Assembly: GCA_035326105.1 (NCBI GenBank)
Contig: DAOKYO010000002.1
Location: 186,001 to 250,000, forward strand
DNA: 64,000 nucleotides
Reading direction: 5' to 3'
Source: Bacilli bacterium
GTDB lineage: Bacteria > Bacillota_I > Bacilli_A > RFN20 > CAG-826
In this document: one piece after another, positions 36,767-45,844 of the stretch
Layout: every line of letters begins with the position of its first letter
Numbering within the stretch: position 1 is the first letter of the stretch
Position numbers and translations under genes: made by a program
Notes under the pieces: generated by a model
Told to the model about the DNA's origin: nothing
What the model saw: the letters and a program-made list of their open reading frames with translations, nothing else
Database searches by the model: none

Positions 36767-39175
36767 TCACCGTATTACCACATTCACAATTTTGTTCTTA
36801 ACCGCGATAACCTTAACGATGGTCCTGCCATCTATATAACGGGTAATTGCCTCATTACTTAGCGCCACATTTTTCAAGTCCTCGATTTCCATATCAAAAG
36901 GAACCTTAACCGATGCCCGGAGTTTGCCATTTACCTGCAGGGCAATCTCAATTTCATTCAATTGAAGTTTACTCTCGTCATAGGTCGGCCACGGCGCATA
37001 TGTAATCAATTCTTCATGACCGAAATTATGATACAATTCCTCGCCTAGATGGGGAGCAATCGGCGCCAAAAGACGAATAAAGCCGTCAAGATATGGGCGA
37101 TAAATAGACTTGGCTTTATAGACGTCGTTGATAAAAATCATCATTTGGCTTATCGCTGTGTTAAATTGCAGTTTCTCGTAATCTTCCGAAACTTTTCGCA
37201 CCAGATAATTATATGAATAGTCCAATTCTTGCGAGTTTTGCTCGGATACTTTACTTGTTTGTTCCGGTTCAGAAAAAACTCTTTCCACGCGGTCGAGCCA
37301 TCTTTTGGCTCCGTCCAGCCCCGTATCCGACCACGGAAGCGAGGCCTCCAGCGGTCCCATGAACATTTCGTATACACGCAAGGTATCCGCGCCATACTTG
37401 ATGATTACTTCATCTGGGTTGACGACATTCCCGCGCGATTTTGACATCTTTTCGCCGTTACTTCCTAAAATCATCCCCTGATGAAAAAGACGTTTAAAAG
37501 GCTCGCTCGTACTAACGATTCCTTTGTCATAAAGATATTTATGCCAAAAGCGAGCGTAAAGGAGATGCAAAACGGCGTGCTCCTGGCCGCCAATATATAG
37601 GTCGACAGGCAGCCAGTGCTTTAATAAAACCGGATCGGCGATGGCGGATGAATTATCCGGATCCAGATAGCGCATATAATACCAGCAACTTCCCGCCCAC
37701 TGCGGCATCGTGTTGGTTTCTCTTTTTCCCTCTTCGCCGTCGATTGTAACATTGAGCCAATCGGTTGCATTGGCTAACGGCGACTCACCTGTACCGGATG
37801 GTTTATATTCTTCTAAATTCGGCAAAACAAGCGGAAGTTCATTTTCCGGAACGGGAACCAGACGCTTATCCTTATTCATTATGATAATCGGAATCGGCTC
37901 TCCCCAGTACCGCTGACGGCTAAATAACCAATCTCTTAATTTATAGTTGGTTGTTTTTCTACCTTTTTTCTTAGAAATCAGCAGGTCCAAAATAACGGTT
38001 TTCGCATCCTTAATGTTCAGTCCGTTGGCAATATCCGAATTAATATGCGCTCCATCATCGACAAAAGCGCTTTCGCTTACGTCGGCATCGATAATCGGTT
38101 TAATCGGCAAGTGATATTTTTTTGCAAAAGCATAGTCGCGTTCATCATGAGCGGGAACTGCCATTACGGCGCCGGTTCCGTAACTACCCAGCACATAATC
38201 GGCCACATAGATAGGAACCTGCTCTTCGTTGACGGGATTAATGGCATAAGCACCAGTAAATACTCCCGTTTTATCCTTGTTTAGCTCGGTTCGATCCATA
38301 TCCGATTTCTTCATCACTTCTTCGATATAAGCGTCCACTTCCGCCTTGTGTTTAGAAGTGGTTATTTTATTTACAAGCGGATGCTCTGGTGCCAAGCAGC
38401 AATAGCTACAGCCATATAATGTATCAACTCGGGTAGTGAAAACGGTAAACATAGCATCGGCAACCCCCGCCACTACGAAATCAACCTCCGCTCCTTCCGA
38501 TCGACCAATCCAATTCTTTTGCATTTCAATTGTCGAGTTGGGCCAGTCTAAACCCTCAAGCCCGCTTAGTAGTTTATCCGCATATGCGGTTATTTTTAAT
38601 AGCCACTGCCGCATCGGCTTGCGAATAACCGGAAAGCCTCCGACTTCACTCTTGCCGTCGATAACTTCCTCATTGGCCAAAACGGTTCCTAATTCCGGGC
38701 AAAAATTCACCGGTTTATAATCAACGTAGGCCAATCCATCCTTAAACATATTTTCAAAAATCCACTGCGTCCAGCGATAATATTTAGGACTGGAAGTTTC
38801 GATTTCCCGGTCCCAATCGTAGGAAAAGCCCAAAGCTTTTATTTGCCGACGAAAATTGGCGATATTTTTCTCGGTAAAGTGAGCGGGATGATTACCGGTT
38901 TTAACCGCATATTGCTCCGCCGGAAGGCCAAAAGCATCCCAGCCAATTGGGTGGAGAACATTGTAACCCTGCATTCTTTTCATACGCGCGATAATATCGC
39001 TCGCGGTATACCCCTCCGGATGTCCAACATGCAAGCCTTGACCGGAAGGATAAGGAAACATATCCAGGACGTAATACTTCGGTTTGGAAAAATCATACAC
39101 ATCGCAATGGTATGCTTTTTTATCTTCCCAAATTCTTTGCCATTTTTGATCAATTGAATTAAAATCGTAGCCCAT
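36767..39175 (-). CDS. leuS: Leucyl-tRNA synthetase
   Basis: Charges tRNA-Leu. The ATG at 39175 follows GGAGGAAAAAG and gives 802 aa beginning [13 protein letters not shown]; the longer frame runs into the T-box. Motifs: class [18 protein letters not shown], the CP1 editing domain (about 220-420, [11 protein letters not shown] and AVPAHDERD), and KMSKSRGN. The C-terminal domain is present. The gene is under Leu T-box control and leads into tex. Confidence 0.97.
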   Translation of the reverse strand: MGYDFNSIDQKWQRIWEDKKAYHCDVYDFSKPKYYVLDMFPYPSGQGLHVGHPEGYTASDIIARMKRMQGYNVLHPIGWDAFGLPAEQYAVKTGNHPAHFTEKNIANFRRQIKALGFSYDWDREIETSSPKYYRWTQWIFENMFKDGLAYVDYKPVNFCPELGTVLANEEVIDGKSEVGGFPVIRKPMRQWLLKITAYADKLLSGLEGLDWPNSTIEMQKNWIGRSEGAEVDFVVAGVADAMFTVFTTRVDTLYGCSYCCLAPEHPLVNKITTSKHKAEVDAYIEEVMKKSDMDRTELNKDKTGVFTGAYAINPVNEEQVPIYVADYVLGSYGTGAVMAVPAHDERDYAFAKKYHLPIKPIIDADVSESAFVDDGAHINSDIANGLNIKDAKTVILDLLISKKKGRKTTNYKLRDWLFSRQRYWGEPIPIIIMNKDKRLVPVPENELPLVLPNLEEYKPSGTGESPLANATDWLNVTIDGEEGKRETNTMPQWAGSCWYYMRYLDPDNSSAIADPVLLKHWLPVDLYIGGQEHAVLHLLYARFWHKYLYDKGIVSTSEPFKRLFHQGMILGSNGEKMSKSRGNVVNPDEVIIKYGADTLRVYEMFMGPLEASLPWSDTGLDGAKRWLDRVERVFSEPEQTSKVSEQNSQELDYSYNYLVRKVSEDYEKLQFNTAISQMMIFINDVYKAKSIYRPYLDGFIRLLAPIAPHLGEELYHNFGHEELITYAPWPTYDESKLQLNEIEIALQVNGKLRASVKVPFDMEIEDLKNVALSNEAITRYIDGRTIVKVIAVKNKIVNVVIR

Positions 39176-39187
39176 AGCTTTTTCCTC

Positions 39188-39381
39188 CAAAAAATAAAAA
39201 AGATGATACGAAGGGCGAATGAATCGCGGTACCACCTTACTTTCGCTAAAATTTAGCCTCATTATACGTTTTAAGGCAACGCATCCATTCCGCGGATAAT
39301 CTGAGATACAGGTTTCAAGTTCGCTCTTCCACTGTCAGCGAATCGCTAATGGCTTTACATCCTGTTTAGTGATGTCGGAAT
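39188..39381 (-). promoter_or_regulatory. T-box leader of leuS (Leu, specifier probably CTC)
   Basis: Minus strand: T-box core AAGGTGGTACCGCG at about 39225-39238, a terminator-like hairpin and T run at 39188-39222, and a stem I region with CTC at 39303-39305 in the specifier position. The distance from CTC to the distal-loop block resembles that in the tyrS T-box; a nearby CTT is a less likely specifier. Confidence 0.88.
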
Positions 39382-39387
39382 ATATTT

Positions 39388-39415
39388 ATTTTACCATATT
39401 TTTTTGATTAGTAAA
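39388..39415 (-). promoter_or_regulatory. Promoter of the leuS transcript
   Basis: Minus strand: TTTACT, 16 bases, TAAAAT preceded by TGG (extended -10), immediately upstream of the T-box leader. Confidence 0.6.
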
Positions 39416-39835
39416 TCAAATCAATAAGCATATTGCTCGCCCTAATTGTTGTATTACCAGCTACGTAAGATTTTTCTTAGAAATAAAAATAGGTGCCAAC
39501 AACATCGCTTAAATCTTAAAATAATTGCTGAAAGATTTATGAATCACTTATAAAAACTTTGGTGCAATTCCTCTAAAAATAAACGCTGCTATCACATTGT
39601 TATATTTTAACGAATAAGCAGGCATGCCATTAAACTTACCAGTCGGAAGTATCAAATTCTTTAATATGCATTAATCCGATTGAACAATAGTTACAGTTTT
39701 CCTATTATGTGGCCGACATATTTACAATATTCTAATTTATCAAGAAAGAAATGATTACTTTGTTTAATTTTTCATTACTCAAAAATCATGACGTTGATAA
39801 TGGAAGTAGTGTTTGTCTAATGTTAAAACGCGTAT
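39416..39835. other. Gene-free AT-rich stretch with a possible element end
   Basis: No gene seen. At 39447-39459 the 13 bases TGTTGTATTACCA are identical to the outer left end of element B, followed by weak similarity (GTAAGA against GTGAGA). A weak right-end-like stretch, GGCCGACATATTTACAA, occurs at 39711-39727. No flanking direct repeat was found. It may be a remnant of a third copy. Confidence 0.3.
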
Positions 39836-40400
39836 ATGAAAAAAATACTAAAGTCTCTTTTAATATCAGTTCTTGCCATTCTCAGTGGAGTCAGCGTTTC
39901 CTATGCGGATTTTGTTTTTCCAAAAACTGGAAGCACCAGTAATGTCGGAGAAATTGATTTATCAATTCATGAATGGGATTTTTTTAGTAAACTAGACAAA
40001 GATTATTTAGTTTCAATTTCAGGCGGAGAAAAGCATAGTTTAGCCGTGACATCCTTGGGAAAAGTGTTTGCCTGGGGAAGTGATAATTATGGCCAAATCG
40101 GCAATGGAGCGGGGAGTAGTTCAGATGTAACCAGTCCGCAAGATATAACCGCCAACTTCGCGGGACTAGCCACGAATGAAACTGTGGTTAGTGTTTCAGC
40201 CGGCGCAAACCATGCCTTTGCCGTGACATCCCTAGGAAAAGTGTTTGCCTGGGGAGGTAATGATAATGGCCAACTAGGTAATGGAAGGTCGGGGAGTAGT
40301 TCAAAAGTAACCAGTCCGGAAAATATAACCGCCAACTTCACGGGACTTTAATGAATAAAATTGTGGCTAGTGGTATAACAAGGCGGCATTATTTACTTTC
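39836..40400 (+). pseudogene. Truncated RCC1-repeat secreted protein
   Basis: The open part (39836-40351, 171 aa) has a signal peptide (MKKILKSLLISVLAILSG..., likely cut after SYA) and two RCC1-type repeats sharing HxxAVTSLGKVFAWG and NGQLGNG-like ends. After the stop, ATGAATAAAATTGTGGCTAGTG at 40352 still matches AATGAAACTGTGGTTAGTG at 40176 from the end of repeat 1, but a 7-base block there is replaced by TTA and the next repeat is missing. The protein is therefore a broken remnant of a longer beta-propeller. Function of the intact form is unknown. Nothing else is recognised up to 40506. Confidence 0.75.
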
Positions 40401-40506
40401 CATAACATTTCCAAAGAAATGTCTGCTGTAGATAATAGCATTTTCCTAAAATATATAATTCAGTCACTCTTTTTTTGAAGAAAGTAATTTCACATCATTC
40501 TTAACT

Positions 40507-41169
40507 TTACATCATAAGGAGTATTGCTAACCCCAATGCTAATCCATATTGACCGAGCAAATATGGAAGCATAATATAAAAATTTTCGTGCGGTTCGCGG
40601 CGTTCATATATTGTGTGCCCTAAATAGACATCACTTGCGATGAAAAGAAGGCTTCCAAAAAGGACAAATCCGGAAGCAAGATCGTGACGTGCGCTTGTCA
40701 AGATAAGGGCAGATACAAAAACCGTAAAAAGAATGGCTCCATAAATGGTAGCAATCCAACTATCATTTTTAAATTTCGCTTTCAAGACGATGGAGGCCAA
40801 GTAAATGACTATAAATACAACCGCCACTCCGTATAAAGAAATCCATAGTGGATTTAAGCTTATGCCGGCAATTTTCAGTATTAAGTATATATAGAAAATA
40901 TGGCCAATGGCAAAACTGATGAAACCGCCGTACAAGAAAATTTTTTTATCCTTAAAAAGCATAAACAAATCGCCTAAGCATCCAAAGCTTAAAGCCAAAT
41001 ATAAAAACCCATTAGAAATTTTTAAAAAGTAAATAACCAACATCAACGAAGGCATTAAAAACACCTTTGTGATTCCCCGCGATAACTTTTTTTCCTTATA
41101 GGAAAGTACAAGATGAATTAGCGATAAGACAACTAGCCAAATTAAAGCCAGGCCTGCCAATAAGTCCAT
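40507..41169 (-). CDS. YhhN family membrane protein (lysoplasmalogenase-like)
   Basis: A 220-aa polytopic protein with about eight hydrophobic helices and the YhhN/TMEM86 landmarks: CLGDLFMLF after helix 3, FISFAIGHIFYIYLI, and a late helix with ASDVYLGHTI. Family members cleave the vinyl-ether bond of lysoplasmalogens, which would fit an anaerobe with plasmalogen lipids; that lipid inference is not shown here. The gene directly follows glgA (two bases), with its own ribosome-binding site (GGAGGAG). Confidence 0.83.
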   Translation of the reverse strand: MDLLAGLALIWLVVLSLIHLVLSYKEKKLSRGITKVFLMPSLMLVIYFLKISNGFLYLALSFGCLGDLFMLFKDKKIFLYGGFISFAIGHIFYIYLILKIAGISLNPLWISLYGVAVVFIVIYLASIVLKAKFKNDSWIATIYGAILFTVFVSALILTSARHDLASGFVLFGSLLFIASDVYLGHTIYERREPHENFYIMLPYLLGQYGLALGLAILLMM

Positions 41170-41171
41170 AA

Positions 41172-42614
41172 TTACTCCTCCTTAAGTTGTTGATAAAGTT
41201 TTAAATACTCCTCGCCGGATTTTTCCCAATCATTATTAGCGGACATGGCATTTTGGATGAGCCGACTAAAAACCTTTGGTTTTTGATAAGTCTTCGCGGC
41301 GAGCATAATTGCTTCATTTAACGCCGAGGAATTATACTCATAAAAACCAAAGCCGTTGGCCTTAGAAATTGGATTATTCTCATATCCTAAAACGGTATCT
41401 TTTAACCCTCCCGTATAACGAACTAAGGGTAAAGTCCCATAACGGAGGGCAATCATCTGACCGGTTCCGCAGGGTTCAAACAATGATGGCATCAAAAAGA
41501 TATCCGATCCGGCATATATCTCGTGCGCCAGCGCATTGTTATATCCAAGATAAATACCGACTTGCTCAGGAAATTCCCGTCTTAGGTTTTCGAGAAAATC
41601 TTCGCAGGCTTGTTCTCCTGAACCCAGAGCGACAAAGTAATCGCCTTTTTCTAATGCCGGGCGAATAGCCTTTTCGATGAGATCGATTCCTTTTTGCCAA
41701 GTCAGGCGTGAAACAAGCCCAAATAGCGGCCGCTTCTCATCATTTGACAAATGGAAGGTTTGCAATAATTGCTTTCGGCAAAGGCTTTTACCGAGGCCGA
41801 AATTTGCTTGCGAATAGTTAGAGGCCAAATACTTGTCGTTTTCCGGATTAAACTCCTGATAGTCAATACCATTTAGTATCCCCACAAAACGGCCGCGCCG
41901 GAGTTCAATAACGGAATTCAGCCCTTTGCCACCCTCGGAAGTCAATAGTTCCTCGGCATGTGTGGGCGAAACTGTCGTAATCATATCCGCATAAATGATC
42001 GCCGATTTTAAGGTTGACACTTGATTGCCGAAACGTACTTGACCATTATCGTAAAGCTGGTGGGGCAAACCATAAAACTCCGTCAGCAAATCCTGTGCAA
42101 AAATCCCCTGAAATGCCGGATTATGAATTGTCAGTACCGTCTTTAGTTTCGCAAACGGCGCATTGCCTTTTTCACGCTCTTTGAATAGTACGGGCAACAT
42201 GCCCGCCTGCCAGTCATGAACATGAACAATATCGGGAAATGGCACCACTCCTTGCTTTAACATGTCATACACCGCTTGGGTAAAAAAAGCGAATCGTTCC
42301 GTATCGTCACCATATCCATATAACCCTTCACGGGCGAAGTAGTATTCATTATCAATCAAATAGTAGGTGATGCCATCAATAGAAGTAGTAAAAAGATTAG
42401 CTCTTTGATTGCGCCAACCGAGAATGACATCGAAACTGGCAATCTGGCGGATAGGATAATTCATATCTTTGAATATCGTTCCATAAAGGGGCATAACAAT
42501 CGCCACTTCCTGCTTGGAGGCAACCAATTCTTTGCTTAAAGCATAGACGACATCCGCTAATCCACCCGTTTTGGCCAAGGGATTTGCTTCACTGCTAACC
42601 ATTAATATTTTCAT
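41172..42614 (-). CDS. glgA: Glycogen synthase
   Basis: GT5 glycosyltransferase that extends alpha-1,4-glucan from ADP-glucose. The 480-aa protein has the N-terminal substrate-binding KTGGLADVVYAL, the HVHDWQAG segment and, in the C-terminal Rossmann domain, GLVSRLTWQKGIDL and SLFEPCGTGQMIALRYG. Its start abuts the glgD stop, so glgC, glgD and glgA are cotranscribed. Branching enzyme and phosphorylase are not in the window. Confidence 0.96.
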   Translation of the reverse strand: MKILMVSSEANPLAKTGGLADVVYALSKELVASKQEVAIVMPLYGTIFKDMNYPIRQIASFDVILGWRNQRANLFTTSIDGITYYLIDNEYYFAREGLYGYGDDTERFAFFTQAVYDMLKQGVVPFPDIVHVHDWQAGMLPVLFKEREKGNAPFAKLKTVLTIHNPAFQGIFAQDLLTEFYGLPHQLYDNGQVRFGNQVSTLKSAIIYADMITTVSPTHAEELLTSEGGKGLNSVIELRRGRFVGILNGIDYQEFNPENDKYLASNYSQANFGLGKSLCRKQLLQTFHLSNDEKRPLFGLVSRLTWQKGIDLIEKAIRPALEKGDYFVALGSGEQACEDFLENLRREFPEQVGIYLGYNNALAHEIYAGSDIFLMPSLFEPCGTGQMIALRYGTLPLVRYTGGLKDTVLGYENNPISKANGFGFYEYNSSALNEAIMLAAKTYQKPKVFSRLIQNAMSANNDWEKSGEEYLKLYQQLKEE

Positions 42615-43733
42615 TTAAATTTGATCTCCTTGGTGGACGTAGGCGGGGTGGCTTTCTTCACCGTTTACTTCCTTGGCAAACTTGACGTGACAGTATTTAT
42701 CCACAATGGCATTACATAAGCAAACATTAGAGCCAATAACCGATTGGGTAAGAACTATCGAATCGACAACTTTGGCTCCCGGTTCAATGACCACATCCCG
42801 CGAGATGATCGAGTTTTGAACTTTGCCATAAATTTGGGCCCCATTGGCTATAAAACTATTGCGGACTTCGGCCCCCTGATCATAAAAGGCCGGTGGCGTA
42901 TCGTGAGTGACCGTATATATCGGCCATTCCGGCAAAAATAACTGCTGCCGATACTTGTAGTTAAGCAACTCCAAGGAGTATTCGATGTAATGTTCCATGC
43001 TATCGAAACAACGCACGAAGCCATCGTATCGATAGCCATGTACCCGTTCGCCGGCATTGCAACTAAACGCAATGATATCGTGAAGACCAAAGAAGGAAGA
43101 TATCTCATTGCTTTTTTCCATTAATTCCATCAGTTTGGGGCGATTAATGATATACATTTCGAGAGAAATGTTCGCCGTATTAGCCGTTCCCTTGTTTGAC
43201 CGAAGATTTATTACCAGCCCGTCGTTATTAAGGGTCACGATATCGCTTCCGATAAAGTGGTCTTTCGCTCTATCAACGGGAGCATAGATCAATGTAATCG
43301 CGGCGTTATTGGCGATGTGCTCCTGAAGGACTTTTCGATAATCGATCGCGCAAATAAAATGAGCCGGAGCAAAAACAATATAATCAGCGGTGCTTTTGCG
43401 CATCACCCAATCGTTGGTCCGTATATTGGCGAAGTCGGTATTGTAGCGGCGATTGAAAATCGCGCTTTCGTTGTACATGATGTTTTCAAATCCCGTCTTG
43501 GTGTTGACGTTCCAAGTGTTTCTGGAACCTAAGTGCTTTAATAATGAGCGCGGTTTCTCTTTGACTAAAATACCCACTTGGTCAATTCCCGAGTTGGTAA
43601 AATTTGATAGCGCAAAATCCATAAAAGCATATCGACCCAAAAATGATGTTGAGGCCAATGTCCGATCGGTAGTCATTTCTCCTAAATTAGGTGAATGATG
43701 AAGATTTAAAAGACCAAGCATTTTTCCACTCAT
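42615..43733 (-). CDS. glgD: Glucose-1-phosphate adenylyltransferase subunit GlgD
   Basis: Regulatory partner of GlgC in Gram-positive bacteria; it has the nucleotidyltransferase fold but lacks the pyrophosphorylase signature. The 372-aa protein reads MLGLLNLHHSPNLGEMTTDR where GlgC has LAGGKGSRL. The C-terminal left-handed beta-helix begins near 285 (NSFIANGAQIYGKVQNSIIS). Its start overlaps the glgC stop by ATGA, favouring equal subunit amounts. Confidence 0.94.
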   Translation of the reverse strand: MSGKMLGLLNLHHSPNLGEMTTDRTLASTSFLGRYAFMDFALSNFTNSGIDQVGILVKEKPRSLLKHLGSRNTWNVNTKTGFENIMYNESAIFNRRYNTDFANIRTNDWVMRKSTADYIVFAPAHFICAIDYRKVLQEHIANNAAITLIYAPVDRAKDHFIGSDIVTLNNDGLVINLRSNKGTANTANISLEMYIINRPKLMELMEKSNEISSFFGLHDIIAFSCNAGERVHGYRYDGFVRCFDSMEHYIEYSLELLNYKYRQQLFLPEWPIYTVTHDTPPAFYDQGAEVRNSFIANGAQIYGKVQNSIISRDVVIEPGAKVVDSIVLTQSVIGSNVCLCNAIVDKYCHVKFAKEVNGEESHPAYVHQGDQI

Positions 43734-44863
43734 AAATTACCTCCCTGATTGGCAAAAAGAGCAATTTTTCCTTGCTCACCTTTAAGCATTGAACCCTTCT
43801 TTATCACTTGATCCGGGCCGACGATGGCATAATCAATTTCGACTCCTTCTTCTATCGTGACATTAGGCATAACCACTGAATTACGGATTGAACTGCCATG
43901 GGAGAGGATGACTTCGTTAAAGACGATTGAATGATCGACTTCTCCTAAAATAATCGCTCCTTGATTAATCAGCGAATCTCTCACCGCAGCACTTTTTCCG
44001 ACATATTGGGGAACGGAGTGCGTATCTTCAGTAAATATCTTGAGTTTTCCATCCTTAGAGAATTCCCGTTCGATCTCGGGGTTAAGCAAATCCATGCTTG
44101 CTTCCCAATAAGAATTGATAGTTCCGACATCCTTCCAATAACCATCGAATTGGTAGGCGAGTATTTTTTTCTTTTTTGCCAACAGATTTGGAATAATATT
44201 CTTGCCAAAATCGTGTTCACTCTGGTTGTCTTTATCATCTTCAATAAGCGCCGAACGCAAAATCTTATAGTCAAAAAGATAGATTCCCATACTTGCGAGA
44301 TTAGACGTTGGGTTGGCGGGTTTCTCGGTAAATTTCGTGATGAAATTACTGCCGTCAACATCCATTATTCCAAAGCGCTTGGCCTCTTCAAGCGGAACGC
44401 GAATAACGGCGATCGTCAAATCAGCTTTGCTTTTAATATGCGCGTCAAGCATGGTTTGATAATTCATCCGATAGATATGGTCACCGCTTAAAATTAAGAC
44501 ATATTCCGGATCCATGTTATCGAGAAAATCAATATTTTGATAAATTGCGTCCGCCGTCCCCGCATACCAGTTACTGCCTTTTTCCGTCTGCCGAGGAGTT
44601 AAGGTGGCCGTCAATGACCGTACTCCGTTCAGTCCCCAATTATCCCCATTTCCGATGTAAGTGTTAAGAAACGTTGACTCATATTGGGTCATAACGCCGA
44701 CAATATTAATATTTGAGTTGGCGATATTCGACATAGTGAAGTCGATTATTCGATATTTCCCTCCGAAAGGAATGCCCGGTTTAGCGCTTTTACGTGTTAA
44801 ATCGAGCAGACGGGAGCCCTTTCCTCCTGCTAACAACATTGCCGCTACTTTGTTTTTTGCCAT
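43730..44863 (-). CDS. glgC: Glucose-1-phosphate adenylyltransferase GlgC
   Basis: Makes ADP-glucose for glycogen. The 377-aa protein from the ATG at 44863 (GAGGAAC upstream) starts MAKNKVAAMLLAGGKGSRL, the catalytic nucleotide-binding motif, with KPGIPFGGKYRIIDF, LILSGDHIYRMNY and FDGYWKDVGTI following. A C-terminal beta-helix runs from about 290. The gene starts ten bases after the upstream membrane-protein gene, whose stop region contains its ribosome-binding site. Confidence 0.96.
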   Translation of the reverse strand: MAKNKVAAMLLAGGKGSRLLDLTRKSAKPGIPFGGKYRIIDFTMSNIANSNINIVGVMTQYESTFLNTYIGNGDNWGLNGVRSLTATLTPRQTEKGSNWYAGTADAIYQNIDFLDNMDPEYVLILSGDHIYRMNYQTMLDAHIKSKADLTIAVIRVPLEEAKRFGIMDVDGSNFITKFTEKPANPTSNLASMGIYLFDYKILRSALIEDDKDNQSEHDFGKNIIPNLLAKKKKILAYQFDGYWKDVGTINSYWEASMDLLNPEIEREFSKDGKLKIFTEDTHSVPQYVGKSAAVRDSLINQGAIILGEVDHSIVFNEVILSHGSSIRNSVVMPNVTIEEGVEIDYAIVGPDQVIKKGSMLKGEQGKIALFANQGGNL

Positions 44864-44873
44864 AAATTGTTCC

Positions 44874-45773
44874 TCACTTGTCATTATCAATTAGATTTAT
44901 CGTCCGCTTCCATTCCCGAACAGCCATAATCAAATTATTGCGATCATCAATACTGGCTTTAATTATTTCCGATGTCACTGGAACCCGAATATTCGGTGCA
45001 AAATGAAAATCCCAGTCAAAGAAACTCAGAGAATAATTTTTGCTTTCATCAAGCGTTATTACCGGACGAGCCACCAGATACTGCAAACGATATAAAATCG
45101 GCTTAAATAATTCATCGCGCCGAATATCACTCCAATCCGGAACTAACTCCCGGCTGGTGAATTGAAGATAATCTCGTTCTCCGATTCGAATCGAAGATCG
45201 CTGAACAATTGATTTTTCGCCATCAGCCCAACGGCGAGGTTGGTGAAATCGATCACCGCGAAGCTGATAGAAAAAATCTGGCCATGATTTTAAGACGGTT
45301 GAAACGATAATTAATTGATTTTTATTTTCAAAATGATTGATGGCAATTTTTCCATTGTTATCGTCCATGGCAAATTCAGCTTCATACCAATGGCCCTTTA
45401 GCGAGTAGTTTAAATTCGATATAAGCGGATCGTCATCAATAATTTTACGGCTGGTCCAATTTAAATGACCAACCTTCATCTCTTGATCAATTAATGCATC
45501 GTAAGCCCTAGCAAAGCGTTGATTTTCCTTTTTGAGCTGAAGCGGATAGACGATAAATGATGCCAGTACAAAGACAACAACCATTGCCAAAAGAAGAATT
45601 AAGAGGACATGAGTTTGATTGCTGACATTAATCACCTTAAAAATTAGTAAAAACAGTATAACAAGATAGACCGCAGCCAGCGAAAGAAACAAAAATAAAA
45701 TATGTGAAAAAACGCGCCAAAGATGATTTTTTTGCAGTTTTTGAAGTTTCTTGGTTAATAACTGCCGATCCAT
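44874..45773 (-). CDS. Membrane protein of unknown function, leads the glg operon
   Basis: Not recognised with confidence. The 299-aa protein has two N-terminal membrane helices (about 22-45 and 55-80) and a large soluble C-terminal part of some 200 residues with a regular, probably beta-rich pattern (WYEAEFAMDDNNGKIAINHF, QLIIVSTVL, RDYLQFTSRELVPDWSD). The layout resembles DUF3137-like proteins, but no diagnostic motif is seen. ATG at 45773 is preferred over a GTG 18 bases upstream. It is ten bases from glgC and after the jetC terminator, so it belongs to the glycogen transcript rather than the jet operon. Confidence 0.6.
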   Translation of the reverse strand: MDRQLLTKKLQKLQKNHLWRVFSHILFLFLSLAAVYLVILFLLIFKVINVSNQTHVLLILLLAMVVVFVLASFIVYPLQLKKENQRFARAYDALIDQEMKVGHLNWTSRKIIDDDPLISNLNYSLKGHWYEAEFAMDDNNGKIAINHFENKNQLIIVSTVLKSWPDFFYQLRGDRFHQPRRWADGEKSIVQRSSIRIGERDYLQFTSRELVPDWSDIRRDELFKPILYRLQYLVARPVITLDESKNYSLSFFDWDFHFAPNIRVPVTSEIIKASIDDRNNLIMAVREWKRTINLIDNDK

Positions 45774-45818
45774 TTTTCCCACTTCTTTCACTTAATATAA
45801 TAAACTAAAGCCAAATCA

Positions 45819-45844
45819 AAAAAAAGACCTTGAAGGTCTTTTTT
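45819..45844 (-). terminator. Terminator of jetA-jetB-jetC
   Basis: AAAAAAGACCTT-GA-AGGTCTTTTTT; on the minus strand the stem ends in a long T run, and it overlaps the jetC stop codon. It closes the jet operon before the glycogen genes. Confidence 0.9.
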
